From Chondrus crispus (lineage: Eukaryota > Rhodophyta > Florideophyceae > Gigartinales > Gigartinaceae), in NCBI RefSeq assembly GCF_000350225.1, contig NW_005179057.1:1-64000 (forward strand): a DNA stretch of 64,000 bases, read 5' to 3'. The notes beneath the pieces are model-generated. The model saw only the letters and a list, made by a program, of their open reading frames with translations. It made no database searches and was not told the DNA's origin. Below are positions 20,965 to 31,555 of the stretch, in pieces. The translations under genes and the position numbers were made by a program. Each line of letters starts with the position of its first letter. The stretch's first letter is position 1.

Positions 20965-23025
20965 ATGACTGTGGGACACCGGTGGGGGAGGCTGGATGAG
21001 GAACCGGGGTCACCGGTCCGGAGAAGCAAGCGATTGCGGCGTGGCCTCGCTTCCGAGACCAGAACCGTGGCTGATTGTGGACTTCCCTCAGTGGCTCATA
21101 AAAGGAAAAGAGCCAACCGCGGAAGCCACGGAATCTCAAGCCATGAGCCCGAGAGCAGGGAGGGAGATGGTAGCGCTCTCGACTTGAGCGCGGCGATCCC
21201 GACGCGGCTAGACAGTGAAATCGGGCCTCTGGCCACCAATGTGGCACTTCACTCGCATTCTACGGTCCCCAACCTCAGTCGCGCTACAGATGTCCTTCCC
21301 CCGGACCGAAGTTCTTCGCCCCCCGCTGTTGTCGCCGGAGCGTCGACTGGCGACACGGCCGCGGGTGTCGACGCAGCTGTACTGCAGCGGCAGATCGCAT
21401 CACTGCTCAACCGTGAGAGAGCGAGGGCTGATGAGCAACACATTTATAGGCAGACAATGCAAGAAGTGAAAAAGCTACAAGGTGATAAGATCAATTCGTT
21501 AATGATCGAGGTTGCTCGGCTGAATGCGCAGGTGATGGAGCTCTCGCATGCCAAGGCTGCGTTGGAGGTTCTGGTTGCAGGTTCATCTCGTGGAGGACGC
21601 CAGGCTGCCGCCGCTGCCGAGCGCGCAGTCATTGCGACCAAGAAGAAGCGTCAAAAGGACGAGGCATTCCTTGACACAATCACCCCGCTTCAACGCAACC
21701 TTGTCGTGGTGATGAAATATGCCTCGGTTGACATTGCGCGTCGTTGCATGCGCAACCTTACTCCGATGGAGCAGTCGCCAGGAATTGCAGCCTATCGGTG
21801 GGTTCCCTCGCCTCTGAAAATCGCTGAAGGCGATGGGCTCGGACCGCTGGGAGGCGGCACTCGAGTGGCGGTACCACCACTCGATGTGGCGAAGCTAGTC
21901 ATTACAAACGGCGCACTTCTACCGCCGCAATTGTCTCCTACCATTCTGGCTCGCACTGCATACAAGATGGCTCTCAAAAGCGGATCGCTTACCAGTGCTC
22001 TGAGAGCAGCATCCAAGGAGGACATTTCGGGCGCATGCATCTTCAATGGCATTCAAGGGGCATCTAAGCTCTCTGCGGAGGTGGCTGACAAGGCGTCGTC
22101 ATATATGTCCAGCCTCAAGCGAACGGTTTGGACCAGGGTGGCCAAGGTGTGGGACGTCAGTTGTATTCCGGTTCAAAACAAGCTGAAGAGTGCCTCAGTC
22201 GACTACATCATTCATGCTCTGAACAATGCTGCTGGCGAAGACGTGAAAATGATGGGAATTGCGTTTGCAGATGACGACAGCGGCGGGATCGACAAAATTA
22301 TGCGAGCATGTATTGACTGTATTACCTCTGGTAGCCTAGACCACTAGCGTACAGTGGTGCCGCCTGGGCATTCAGAGAGCGATAATATTGGAGAGAGTGG
22401 CGTTGACATCTTGTTCGTTTTTGACACCGCTCGGGATATTTACAAGGAGTGGGCTGGACTACGATTGGGAAAAGAGCGCCTCAGGGCTGGCGTAGCATCA
22501 ATTTTGACGCTCGCCCGCCTCGATGCCTGGATGGCGACGCGCTGCGTAATGCAGGTGGCACTGGCGAGGACAGCGCTGGGCATTGCGACAAAATTATCCG
22601 ACGATGGTGCAGAGGAGAGCGATATACACTCTGCGTTGCTGAAGGTTCTGAGCAAAGGTGGAGTTTCGCACGCCATGTTCACTGACGTGCTTTCACATTT
22701 GTTACCGAAAGCAACGCTGGGTATTCACGAAGCGTTGCGCGAAATAGTTGAGAGGGTTGCTCCAGAAGAGCTGGAGAAGACTCTGATCTCTGATGCCAGC
22801 GGGGAGACTTTTGAGCATGCAAACGATACGAGGGAGATAACTTTTTCGTACGTCTGCCCGTATTCGATAAAGGAGGGCAAGGACTGCGACCGCTTCGTTC
22901 TCAGACCTTCAGCATTCAAGAAATATGTCTGCGATTGGATCGGAGATGTGTGCAATGGCTTTGTGGGCGTTAGCGAGCTCACGTCTTCCCAGTTTGATCC
23001 GATAAGTTTCGACGGCGAGGGGTAG
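20965..23025 (+). pseudogene. Second ORF of the Plavaka-like element, one in-frame TAG
   Basis: An open frame of about 686 codons starting at the ATG at 20965, interrupted once by TAG at 22345-22347 and continuing in the same frame to 23023. I do not recognise a domain. Residues 1-130 are Arg/Ser/Pro-rich with basic clusters; about 140-215 form a strong predicted coiled coil (many Leu, Gln, Glu, Arg) followed by a KKKRQKD basic patch. The rest is mixed globular sequence. CACTA elements usually carry a second, DNA-binding protein beside the transposase, and this is the natural candidate. It could alternatively be a captured host gene. Confidence 0.5.
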
Positions 23026-23059
23026 TACTCAAACCTGGAGGCTTGTAATAGAACGTAAA

Positions 23060-23990
23060 TACTAGTGCTATACCGAAAAGTTCGAATAGTACACAACAAT
23101 GAATTCCCGGCGATCCGTCTGTCTGTGCCTCCCCCGAACAACCAAGCATTTCTTGCGCTAGCATGTTCAACGTAAATTGCGCCGCGCCCCACATCCCGCA
23201 CTCTAAGAACGACCAGCAGACGGGGGCAGTGACGGTGTCTTCTCATACCTTAGACGACGTCGAAGCCGCACAGCATGACCTGGACGAAGCAGATGAGCAT
23301 GGTGCCCAGCTTGCCCACATCGCGAATCGTAAAAAAAATCGGCACCGAAGCTCAAAGTATTGTTGAAGGTCGCTCTATGTGCGTGAGAATGCTAGCGGCT
23401 ACAGGCACGATTGTGCAACAGTGCAGGCGGATGATTTCAAAAAATCCGGCATGTCGTAGTTGTTTGTAACATATATCGAAAAACAGGTTGACGTTTTCGG
23501 TTGGCAGGTAGTCGGGGTCGGACACCTCTTTCCTTTCCCACACCCGAGCTCGCCACTGCTCATATATCACCATGCTCGACGCTCCGATGTTCCCTAATGC
23601 CGACACGCCTTCCATTGCCACAGCTACTCAGCACACACAAGTGTTAAGGTACTCCCAAGAATGATCGATTCGAGCCTTTTCTGGAAGCTCATCGTCGTAC
23701 AGCCATAGAACTTGACTACGTTGACCAAAGAAGAAGCAAGATGAAAACGTTCAGTTCCGTGAACGAATGAAATACTACGTTAAGATGATCAAACGTGGCA
23801 CGAGCTACAGAGAAGATCTTCTTATCAAACTTCACAGCAGTCGCAAGAAAATGGTCAAGCCAACTTCAGGAGGTTCTTGAGTTCAATTTCATTGTGGAAG
23901 TCGACGGGAGGTGTTCCAACACTGCGGTTAAGCAGAGAGATAAGTACGCATCAAAAAGTAGATGGAGAGAGGGATCGAACTGAGGACCTA
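23060..23990. other. Right flank of Plavaka-like element
   Basis: No gene is recognised. The possible right terminus CACAAGTG lies at 23636-23643. A minus-strand frame of 89 codons (23352-23621) ends nearby and has no known family. Confidence 0.4.
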
Positions 23991-23999
23991 AGTGCGATT

Positions 24000-25145
24000 G
24001 GGGATCACGGTCATATCGCCGCGATGGTGAGCCTCGGCACACCACTGGAAAAGGGGTAGACGGGGTCGACATGAATGCAGTCCGTGCTGCATAGTTGTAC
24101 GAAAACGCGATCGACAAGAATGACGTCAGCGCGATGGTCGCTCTCGGCTTGCTGTTGTAGAAGAGCGCAGAGGGGGTCGATAGGAACGTGGCTTGCGCCG
24201 TGTAGTTGTACGAACGTGCGATCGAAGTAGACCTGTGTGTCGACGCGATATACAAGCTTGGCAACGTAATGAGGGATGGGAACGACGGAGTTGGGAAGGA
24301 TGGAGCGCAGGCTGTCAAACTGTGGAGGAGGGTGATTGAGGAACAAGATCATGTCCATTCTATATTCAATTTCGGCACGCTGCTGGTATATGATGTGGAG
24401 GGATTCGAGAGAAACACGGCATAGACAAGTTCGAGCGTGCGATCAAGAAGGGTAATGATGTCGCTTCGATGGTCAGTCGCGGTCTCTTCCTTCACAAGGG
24501 CACTGAGGGAGTCGAGACGAACGCGGTTAACGCTGTACGAATGGGAGATGATGCATCTCGGCCTTCTACTGCAGGACGGCGCGGGGGGGTCGTGAAGAAC
24601 GGGGTTCGCGCCTCAGAGCTGTACGAGCTTGCGATTGACAGGAGAAACAATGTGCATGCATTGGACAATCTTGATCTGCTGCTACACCACGGCACGGAAG
24701 GAGTGGAAATGGACGAGGTCCGCGCTCTGGAGCTGTACGAGCGTGCGCAGCGGTAACACTAAGTTGAATCTGGCTCTCCTCCTGACGGATGGAGGAGATG
24801 GGGTTGCAGAACGCTGCGCGGGCTGCGAAGCTGCTTCAGGATGCGATTGAGGAAGACGGTATGGTGCATCTTGGCACGCTGATGCAGCACGGGGCGGACG
24901 AAGTGGGCCGTAACATAGGGCAGGTGGCATGGTTGTATACCATGGCGATTGAAAAAGACGGAACAACGGAGTGGCTCTGCGTTGTTGCGGGCGCTAGTGG
25001 CTCAGGAGGTATGGAGAAATACGAGTCTCACATTATTCACGACGTGCTCGACTTGGACGAGACCGATGTCCGAAATCTCATGCGTCCCAGAGTTGACGCC
25101 GTTGCTTTTACGGTTACCAGCACTTTGACTGAGCTGCTGGAATAA
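24000..25145 (+). pseudogene. Decayed Sel1-like repeat protein gene
   Basis: Sel1-like repeats are helix-turn-helix scaffolds for protein binding. Several units can be read on the plus strand with the signature LYE.AI...LG.LL..G..GV..: LYERAIEVD and LGNVMRDGNDGVGKD (about 24208-24300), AVKLWRRVIEE (about 24310), SELYELAIDRRNN (about 24615), HHGTEGVEMDEVRALELYE (about 24685) and ARAAKLLQDAIEEDG (about 24810). Successive units change frame and meet stops, several of them TAG at a position just before LYE, so it is a pseudogene. The parent gene is not in this window. Sel1 proteins are common in protists, so this looks like a host gene relic and not transposon machinery. Confidence 0.7.
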
Positions 25146-26995
25146 GATTTTGAGTCTCACTACTGACGGATGCCTGTTTTCGAGGATAAGAGTGATAATA
25201 TTGTGGGGGTGGCAATGTTAAAATCGCTGTTACGCAACTGGCGAGGTGGGCTACGCAATGCCGTGGGGAAGCATGTTTGTTTTCAATCGGATGTTGAAGG
25301 GGAAGCATTTCGGGGTGAATTATCGGTAGAGCTATCGGACGTTCGTGGGAAAGTTGCTCAGGTGCAACCTGCACCAGTTTTACGACGAAAACAGGGCAGA
25401 GTGACACTGAGAGGATGCGGGGGATTTATCGGCGGTACGACGAGGTGATCAACCTGTATGACGCTGGGGAGCTAATGCGCTGGATCGGGAGGTACTTGCG
25501 GAGGGAGAACGTGTCGGCGAAGAGCAGGGACAGGATGGAGGGCGAGCTGGACGAGAGGCAGCTGTACGAAGGGCTCAAGGAGCGCGGAAGGGTCGGCGGA
25601 GACAAGAGGTCGACGGCGTTGCGCGCCACCAACTCGGCGTGCGTCTCGATGACGACGTGAGGGATGAGCGCGCGATCTGGCGGTGCAGATCGGCTGTCCT
25701 ATCAGCTCCCCCTGCACTTTGTGCACGAGCCAGCCTCTTCTCCGCGATCAACTTTGCCGGCGCGACGGCAGCGGTGCGCGTGTGGGGCAGGCGCACCGCG
25801 GGCGTGGGGCACGTCTGCGGGGACGACGGAGTCTTGGGCGCAGCTGTCACCGTGCGGGTGGAGACGCTTCTGCAGCGCGAGCTGACGTCCGGAAGTGGTA
25901 GAAAGCGGAACAGGAGGTTACGAAGAGGGGGGAGGCTGGGCTGCAGGAGTTGCAGCGCCCCCTGTTGGCAGAGGAGCGTCGGAAATTAAATGCTGTGGCG
26001 GGCAATGCCTCGACTGCAGCCACGTGTAAAATTGCGCAGGGGAGGAATTTTATTGAATTGCAAGGGTGGGCGGTGGGCCGATACAGAAAAGTTCATTTAT
26101 TTCTCTAACATTATACTCTGTTTTTATTTGCACTAATCAAGGTGAGGCCAATGCACAGGGGGGCCGATACTGTAGCACGAAATCGTCGGATATAAATTGG
26201 TTGGAAATTTACTTCTGGCACCGCCAGAAAGGTCGGTAGTCGTGCGCACGCAAAGGCGGGGCGATGGAGAAGGGGTTTCAGCAGGGGTGGTGTGCTTCGG
26301 TACCACTCCCCTGCTACCCTTTTCTTTTGGTCGCGAATTCAATTCTGCATGAATACTGATAATAAATAAATAATTTGTTGAATTTTAAATAATGTTTAGA
26401 TTAATACGTAAGATGTAGATTAATACATAAGATGTAGATTTACACAATTTTAATGTTTGGCAGTGTCCTGCTGCCAAATCTCATGAAGATTCGAACGTTG
26501 AGACGTTCTTCGGGCAGTACACGGATCAAGAAAACGGACTTGGCAGTGAGCGGAGCAGCTCAAGACCCAACGATCGATTTTACAAGTCTGCGGACAATGG
26601 GGCTGCGAAAGAGGTGTCAACCAAGTCTTCTCGAAACGGTGCGCAAGCTGAGACTTCCTTCGTACTGTAGACTACCCCCTTTTCAATACAAAACGAAAAT
26701 TCTGGGTTGGTTCATCCCGCACGAACTCCAAACACTCTCAAAACGCGCCTGGGTTTAAACAAAATTACCATTTACTACTGTAGTCCTCAGAAATTACTCA
26801 ACCTCATGTTGAGTAAATTCATGTCATGATGACTCTTCGACGGGACTTCTAAAGAACTGTTAACGGGGGACCGACGAGTCCTCCATGTAGGGCAAGGGTG
26901 CTGGGATAGCGGTTGTACATACTGACTGCACTGAGGGTTGCGGCGCAGCATCAGATCAGATATCGATAAAACGGATTGTATCGCACTTTCGGGCA
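25146..26995. other. Region without recognisable gene
   Basis: Several 70-115-codon frames on both strands (for example plus 25170-25448, 25415-25660 and 25639-25989) cannot be assigned and probably reflect decayed sequence. An imperfect 19-bp tandem pair (TAGATTAATACGTAAGATG type) sits at about 26398-26436 in an AT-rich patch. Confidence 0.4.
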
Positions 26996-26999
26996 AAAA

Positions 27000-27310
27000 C
27001 TAAAACTTGGATTGAATCCGCCATGCGTAGCCCATGAACACACATGCACACAAATGCCTGCATGAGCTCGCATTGAACATATCTGAATTGGTTTGGCCAT
27101 CATTACCCCATGCAGACATGGACTGTTGCATGGACGGTTTTATGGAACATGTTTGGCAAAACTAAAACTTGGATTGAATCCGCCATGCGGAGCCCATGCA
27201 CACCAATGCCTGCATGAGCTCGCATTGAACATATCTGAGTTGGTTTGGCCGCCATTGCCGCATGCAGACATAGACTGGTGCATGGACGGTTCCATGGAAC
27301 ATGTTTGGTA
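27000..27310. repeat. Tandem duplication of about 150-160 bp
   Basis: Two head-to-tail copies, about 27000-27160 and 27162-27310, both opening with CTAAAACTTGGATTGAATCC and closing at TGGAACATGTTTGG. They differ by small gaps and scattered substitutions. Both hold TGCATGAGCTCGCATTG wording like the repeat at 14.3-14.7 kb, suggesting one repeat family. Confidence 0.85.
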
Positions 27311-27594
27311 TTGCATAGGACCAGGCCTAAGCAAATCCCCATGGAAAAGTTATGATAACCGCTCCAATTGTGAGCATGGGCTTGCATGGTCTCTGCATAG
27401 GACATTTTAGAAAATCAGAAATACAGACGGGGGCGAGCAGCAACGAGGAGCTGCAGACGGCACGCGGACGAGTGCGGCGGCTCGGCAATGACAAGCCGCT
27501 GCAGCGAGTTCAGAAACGAGGCCTTAGTCGCAGGGCAAAAGAGACAAGGAGGTCGTAACGATGAAGGGAAAGGACCCCCCCCCTTACTCACGCA

Positions 27595-27630
27595 CGTGAA
27601 CGAGGACGTTCACGCTTGAGGGGGGGGCCG
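27595..27630 (+). mobile_element. Internal 3' end and polypurine tract of chromovirus copy
   Basis: A short sequence with GTGAACG.GGACGTTCAC followed by a G-run resembles the end of pol plus purine tract at 7699-7733 of the first element. Here the tract abuts directly on an LTR starting TGTAGCATAA, as expected for a 3' end. Confidence 0.65.
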
Positions 27631-28269
27631 TGTAGCATAACCGCCGGCTACTGTACTATACATTAGATTTAGAATTAGATCTAACGCTGTAAGGTACGAA
27701 CCTTACAGCGTGCGCGCGCGCATACCTTACAGCGCGCGCGCACCAACACGTGTACCATACGTGTAGCACACGTGTGCTGTCAGCCTCGACGGCTGACAGC
27801 GTTACAGTGCGGGCCGGCCCGCACTGTCTACAGTAAGCCGACTACAGTACAGTCCGCACTGTACTGTAGACGGTTAATTAACTTGTACAATAAATATAGG
27901 GAGCGACCGCCGGCGGAGGGGACGAAGACAGGCAACCCTCCACCGACGGTCGACCACCCAGCTTACTCTACTCACACCGCCGTTCCGCGAGTAGTTACCA
28001 CCGAGCGGGTAGTGGACGCGCGCGACACCGCGGCGAGCTGCGATCCGCCTCCGCCCGTCAGTACCGGATCGTCAACCGGTACTGCTCCGGGGCGTCGAGG
28101 CGTCGATCCGCTCGCCTACGCGCGCGTCCCCGCCGACCACGCTCTACCACCCGCTACCGGCCCGCTTCCGGTGGCGTTGGTTGGTTCAAGACCCTCGGTA
28201 CGCCGATCCGGGGTCTTCCGCCGAACATCGCGAACACCCCTCCGCCGTGTGTGGGGTGTTTATGCGACA
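27631..28269 (+). repeat. Full LTR of the first chromovirus family
   Basis: 639-bp LTR starting TGTAGCATAA and ending TATGCGACA. Its last 382 bases match window positions 1-382 with about two differences, so the insertion is very recent. An AT-rich TATTAGATTT-like patch and repeated ACAGTGCG/CTGTAG words lie in the first third. It is preceded by a purine tract, so it is a 3' LTR of a copy whose body is missing or lies elsewhere. Confidence 0.85.
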
Positions 28270-28270
28270 C

Positions 28271-28620
28271 TTACTTAACCGTACGGTAAAAGGACTAGGG
28301 TAGGAAGTAAGGGGAGGCGTGCTTGCCTCGGTTTACCTCCAGCCCGGTGCCCCCCTATCTTATACCCCCTAGTAGGGCGGTGGCACCGGACGAACTACAG
28401 TAGCTGTACATACTGTAGCCAGCTTACTGTAGCTTACGATAATAAAAATGACTACTGTACTAACCCACCGATCGGTCGCGCACCACGTGTACACCTGCAC
28501 TAGCTGGTGCCACTAACTACACGTGGACTCCCACGTGGCCACATCTACCCGTGCTGGCCACGTATGCACCGTATCGGTTAACATCTTACTACTGTACTTG
28601 GCGAGGCCTCTGGCGCCCGC
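28271..28620 (-). repeat. LTR-like remnant, related to the 48.6-kb LTR family
   Basis: Sequence right after the young LTR shows the pattern GGGGAGGCG...TTGCCTCGGTTTACC...CCGGTGCC, similar in order and spacing to the reverse complement of the LTR at 48639-49298, and shares its CACGTG-rich style. It looks like an older partial LTR in reverse orientation into or beside which the young one landed. Confidence 0.4.
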
Positions 28621-29128
28621 CTAGTGCAGTAGCGCCACTTGGCAATTGTACCACACCGTCCACCCTGTTGTAGGATCAGCTACATGCGTGTGGCGTTCTG
28701 ACGTCCTCCGGCGAGCGCATCCTCGGCCACGACGTCCACTGCGACCTCTAGGGCGTCCCCGGGAGGGTGTTGGAACCGCTCGGCCGCTATGGGCAGCAAC
28801 ATTGCCTGTGAAATCTCCTGTGGCTCTATCGATACCTGCATGTGGGATGGCACCATTCCCAGAATGGTTTTGCTGCTCAATACTTGGTTCATTTGTCGCA
28901 TTGGGCTCGGGAAAGCCAGAGGGAAGATCCGACGATATCACGGTGGCCATGCTGGGGGACATGGGGAGGTTGCCGGTGCTTGAGGCGAAATACTCAACGG
29001 TTTTGAGATCTTGAAAATCGAGCGTGCAGAAAAAAGCAAGCGGAATACGTCCAAGCTTACAGAATAAGTCTCGATAGGGCGGAAACCGAGTAAGGGGCTG
29101 CCGAGTACCTCCCAATTTTCGGGTCTTA
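28621..29128. other. Short unassigned region
   Basis: A minus-strand frame of 177 codons covers 28621-29154, with an Arg/Gly-rich middle. No family is recognised, and it runs into the inverted-repeat element, so it is not supported as a gene. Confidence 0.35.
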
Positions 29129-30007
29129 GGGTGACCCCACCGCGCCTTGCCCAAAATCGCAAAAAGCAGACAGTTGTCCTCCGATAATTGTATCTACTAT
29201 CTTTTAATCAAGCTGCGCTTTGGGGGAGGTGGTGATTCAGAGATGAACCCCACCGCGCCTGTAACACGATACATCTATTCATATTCAGGGTCACCCCAAT
29301 TAGGCTACAAGTATGTCGTAGAAATACATTTGGCGCAAAGAAGCAAGCTACTGCACGCATCTGCTCCACAATTGGCGGCAACTTTTGCTCGTCACTTGCC
29401 CGCTCTCCATAATATGTAGGCTCCTGTTTGGGAATTATCAACTCGGCAAGTACACCACGCTTTCAATTCCTATTATGGACTCTGGAACTGCGCTCTCAGC
29501 AACGCACAGGGCAAGATTCTCCTCGTCTGACCACCCCAGTCCCTTACCCTTTTTCCTCACTCTTACTGCCGAGTCATCAGTCCTAGTAACCACCTCAGCC
29601 ATTGCCTGCACTTCTCAGAAGACGAGAAGGAGGGAGAAGATGGGAAATGTCCACGAGCGAAGGCTGCACAACACTCCTTTTTGCGTCCCACACTATTGAT
29701 GGGACTTCAGTCAAAACAGCCCCAATGCCATTTGGAAGAGCTTTGGTGGAGCTGTAAGCACATGAAATTCAGATGTTTTCTGTACCGTTACTATAGAACG
29801 AAGCTCGCCCAAACGGCGCTTTGGACAAAAATCTCGACCAAATAATTTTGGTTTGGAAAAGAATCCCTCCCAAATTCTAAACTTTAGGACAAATGGTGGC
29901 GCGGTGGGGTTCAAAATTTCTTCCATCGGTCCGAACTTTAGTCCATCGGTCCAAACTTTAGTGGTTGGAATTTTAGGACAGAAATTTTGTTGGCGGTGGG
30001 GTCACCC
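29129..30007. mobile_element. Terminal-inverted-repeat element with TTA target duplication
   Basis: 879 bp bounded by a perfect 15-bp inverted repeat, GGGTGACCCCACCGC at 29129-29143 and its complement at 29993-30007, with TTA directly outside on both sides (29126-29128 and 30008-30010). A three-base TTA/TAA target site and GG-starting ends are typical of PIF/Harbinger elements, so this is probably a non-autonomous member. A second inverted pair (GAACCCCACCGCGCC at 29245-29259, complement 29898-29912) lies inside. A 20-bp direct duplication sits at 29922-29961. No transposase is encoded. Confidence 0.75.
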
Positions 30008-30267
30008 TTATGCACAGTGAAGTGGACATAAGCCCCTAAAATCAAAAATCTATAGTTTTTATTATGGCCATTTTAATGGCCATATAGAGCAATAGGGATA
30101 TCGGAGAGGGCCGTAGCATACGTTTTAGTACCAATGGTGTTCATACAATTTTCGTTACAATACTGTGACGTAAGAGAAATTTTGTGTTAACGAGTAGCAA
30201 ATTGATCTGAGGGATGTAAACACGGCCTTAGGCCCTGTAAGTACTAGAATAGAAACGAAAACATCGT

Positions 30268-30288
30268 TCCCCCCCCCCCCCCCCCCGC
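30268..30288. repeat. Poly-C run
   Basis: About 18-20 consecutive C residues, roughly 80 bases upstream of the glycosyltransferase start. Such runs are prone to sequencing error, so the length is uncertain. Confidence 0.8.
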
Positions 30289-30362
30289 AGTTTCAGGCGT
30301 ATACAGCATCTCGCGGCCTGCCACACTCTGCAGTGAGGAAGATCATTAATACTAACCTCGTA

Positions 30363-31553
30363 ATGCCGTTGGATTTCTTTGCGAGGCAACTTGGAGCAGA
30401 CCGCAAATCCTCTGCTGATTCCCCCATAGAGGTCGAAGAGACCCAAAGAGAGTCTGTTGAAAGCCTCGGGAGCGCCAAGACTACCCGAATTCCACAACCA
30501 CTCCTGTATCGTATTGCAAAATTACTCATCCTCACGAGCGCAGTGCTCTTTCTTTTATCCTATCCATTTCAGCTGTCGACTTTCAAAGATTCCTTTCAGC
30601 ATGCGTACCGCAGGTTCACGGCTGTGAAAATCTCAGGTCAAGAACAGAAAGAATGGTGTACTTTTGCAATCATGTGCGGGACCGGCGACACCGACACCGT
30701 ATCCGAAATGCGTCCATTACTAGTGAGTGCCATTCTGCTGTCCACATGCCGCCTACATTTCATTTTCTTGACCGACGAAGACGGCGCAGGACGCGTCCAC
30801 GAAATGTTTGCAAAGAATCTCACCACCGCTGACAAGCCGATTAGGGTTGATATCATGGTTATCTCAACAGAATGGATTGACGAGAAGGCTTTGAAAATCA
30901 AACTCGATCCCCATGGTCACCACAGTGGTTCATGGGGTACGGGGAAGCTTTTGTTGCCATGGATTCTCCAGGATCTCGATCGTGTTATCGTTATAGACAG
31001 TGACATGATTTTTTTGGATGATCCTGCTTCCCTATGGGCTCAATTCGATGATGATGGCACTTGGGCATACAAGATGCCTCTTTTTGATCGCTCGAAGTCG
31101 TCGAACATATGCTCTTGCGTTGTCCTCATGGACATCCAGAAAATTCGCCAGGTTCGTGCTTATCCGGATCTGTTTTCAAGTGTACTGCACAGTCACCCTG
31201 AATGGCGCAATGAAACGTCTTTGAACTATGTTCCTCCTCATGGCGACCAGGGTGTCTATTTTGGGCTTATGAAAAGCCATCCTAAACTTGTGAATTCACT
31301 AGATGATCGCTTTAATGTGGATCATTGCCATGGGTATTACGGTGCGTTAAGAAATTCCTCTTCAAAGATGGTTTCGATTTTGCACAAGAACTGCGAAAGT
31401 AGACGTCATGCTCTAGATGCGGCAGGTAATCTATTTTTTGACTTCTATTCGGCGTACAAATGGCAGTGGCTCAAAGGCCTGGAAGACACTGGTTACCCTG
31501 TTACCGTTAACATGATATCACATGAGACTTCCCGAAATTCGTCGACCGTTTGA
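30363..31553 (+). CDS. GT8-family glycosyltransferase, type II membrane protein
   Basis: Predicted Golgi enzyme that moves a sugar (in GT8, often glucose, galactose or xylose) from a nucleotide sugar to a glycan or protein. The first ATG is at 30363, giving 396 residues. One membrane segment lies at about 50-68 (LLYRIAKLLILTSAVLFLL) after a short cytosolic tail, typical of Golgi type II proteins. The GT8 fold shows as a metal-binding DSD at 212-214 in VIVIDSDMIFLDDPASLW, and HGDQGVYFG at about 293-301 followed by HCHGYYG. Two or more N-glycosylation sites (NET, NSS) fit a lumenal domain. It resembles glucoside xylosyltransferase/LARGE-type GT8 proteins more than glycogenin, but the substrate cannot be told. 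It is intronless and ends in TGA. Confidence 0.85.
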   Translation: MPLDFFARQLGADRKSSADSPIEVEETQRESVESLGSAKTTRIPQPLLYRIAKLLILTSAVLFLLSYPFQLSTFKDSFQHAYRRFTAVKISGQEQKEWCTFAIMCGTGDTDTVSEMRPLLVSAILLSTCRLHFIFLTDEDGAGRVHEMFAKNLTTADKPIRVDIMVISTEWIDEKALKIKLDPHGHHSGSWGTGKLLLPWILQDLDRVIVIDSDMIFLDDPASLWAQFDDDGTWAYKMPLFDRSKSSNICSCVVLMDIQKIRQVRAYPDLFSSVLHSHPEWRNETSLNYVPPHGDQGVYFGLMKSHPKLVNSLDDRFNVDHCHGYYGALRNSSSKMVSILHKNCESRRHALDAAGNLFFDFYSAYKWQWLKGLEDTGYPVTVNMISHETSRNSSTV

Positions 31554-31555
31554 CT

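Larger units (their letters stand above)
15334..23643 (+). mobile_element. Plavaka-like (CMC-type) DNA transposon, ends tentative
   Basis: This region groups a transposase (16408-19779) and a second long ORF (20965-23025) read on the same strand. The borders are a guess: CACTTGTG at 15334 and its reverse complement at 23636-23643 form an 8-bp inverted pair with weak similarity further in. No target-site duplication could be matched, so the true ends may differ. A two-gene layout of about 8 kb is usual for CACTA/CMC elements. Confidence 0.45.

Noticed and set aside
23955-24000. Reverse-strand AGTTCGATCCC resembling a tRNA 3' half
   Set aside because: The other arms cannot be formed and there is no acceptor-stem complement.
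1-28269. A single 28-kb retroelement bounded by the two near-identical LTRs
   Set aside because: The interval contains old, decayed sequence (Sel1 relic, broken repeats) and a second copy of the pol-end/purine tract, which fits two separate insertions better. It is kept only as an assembly question.
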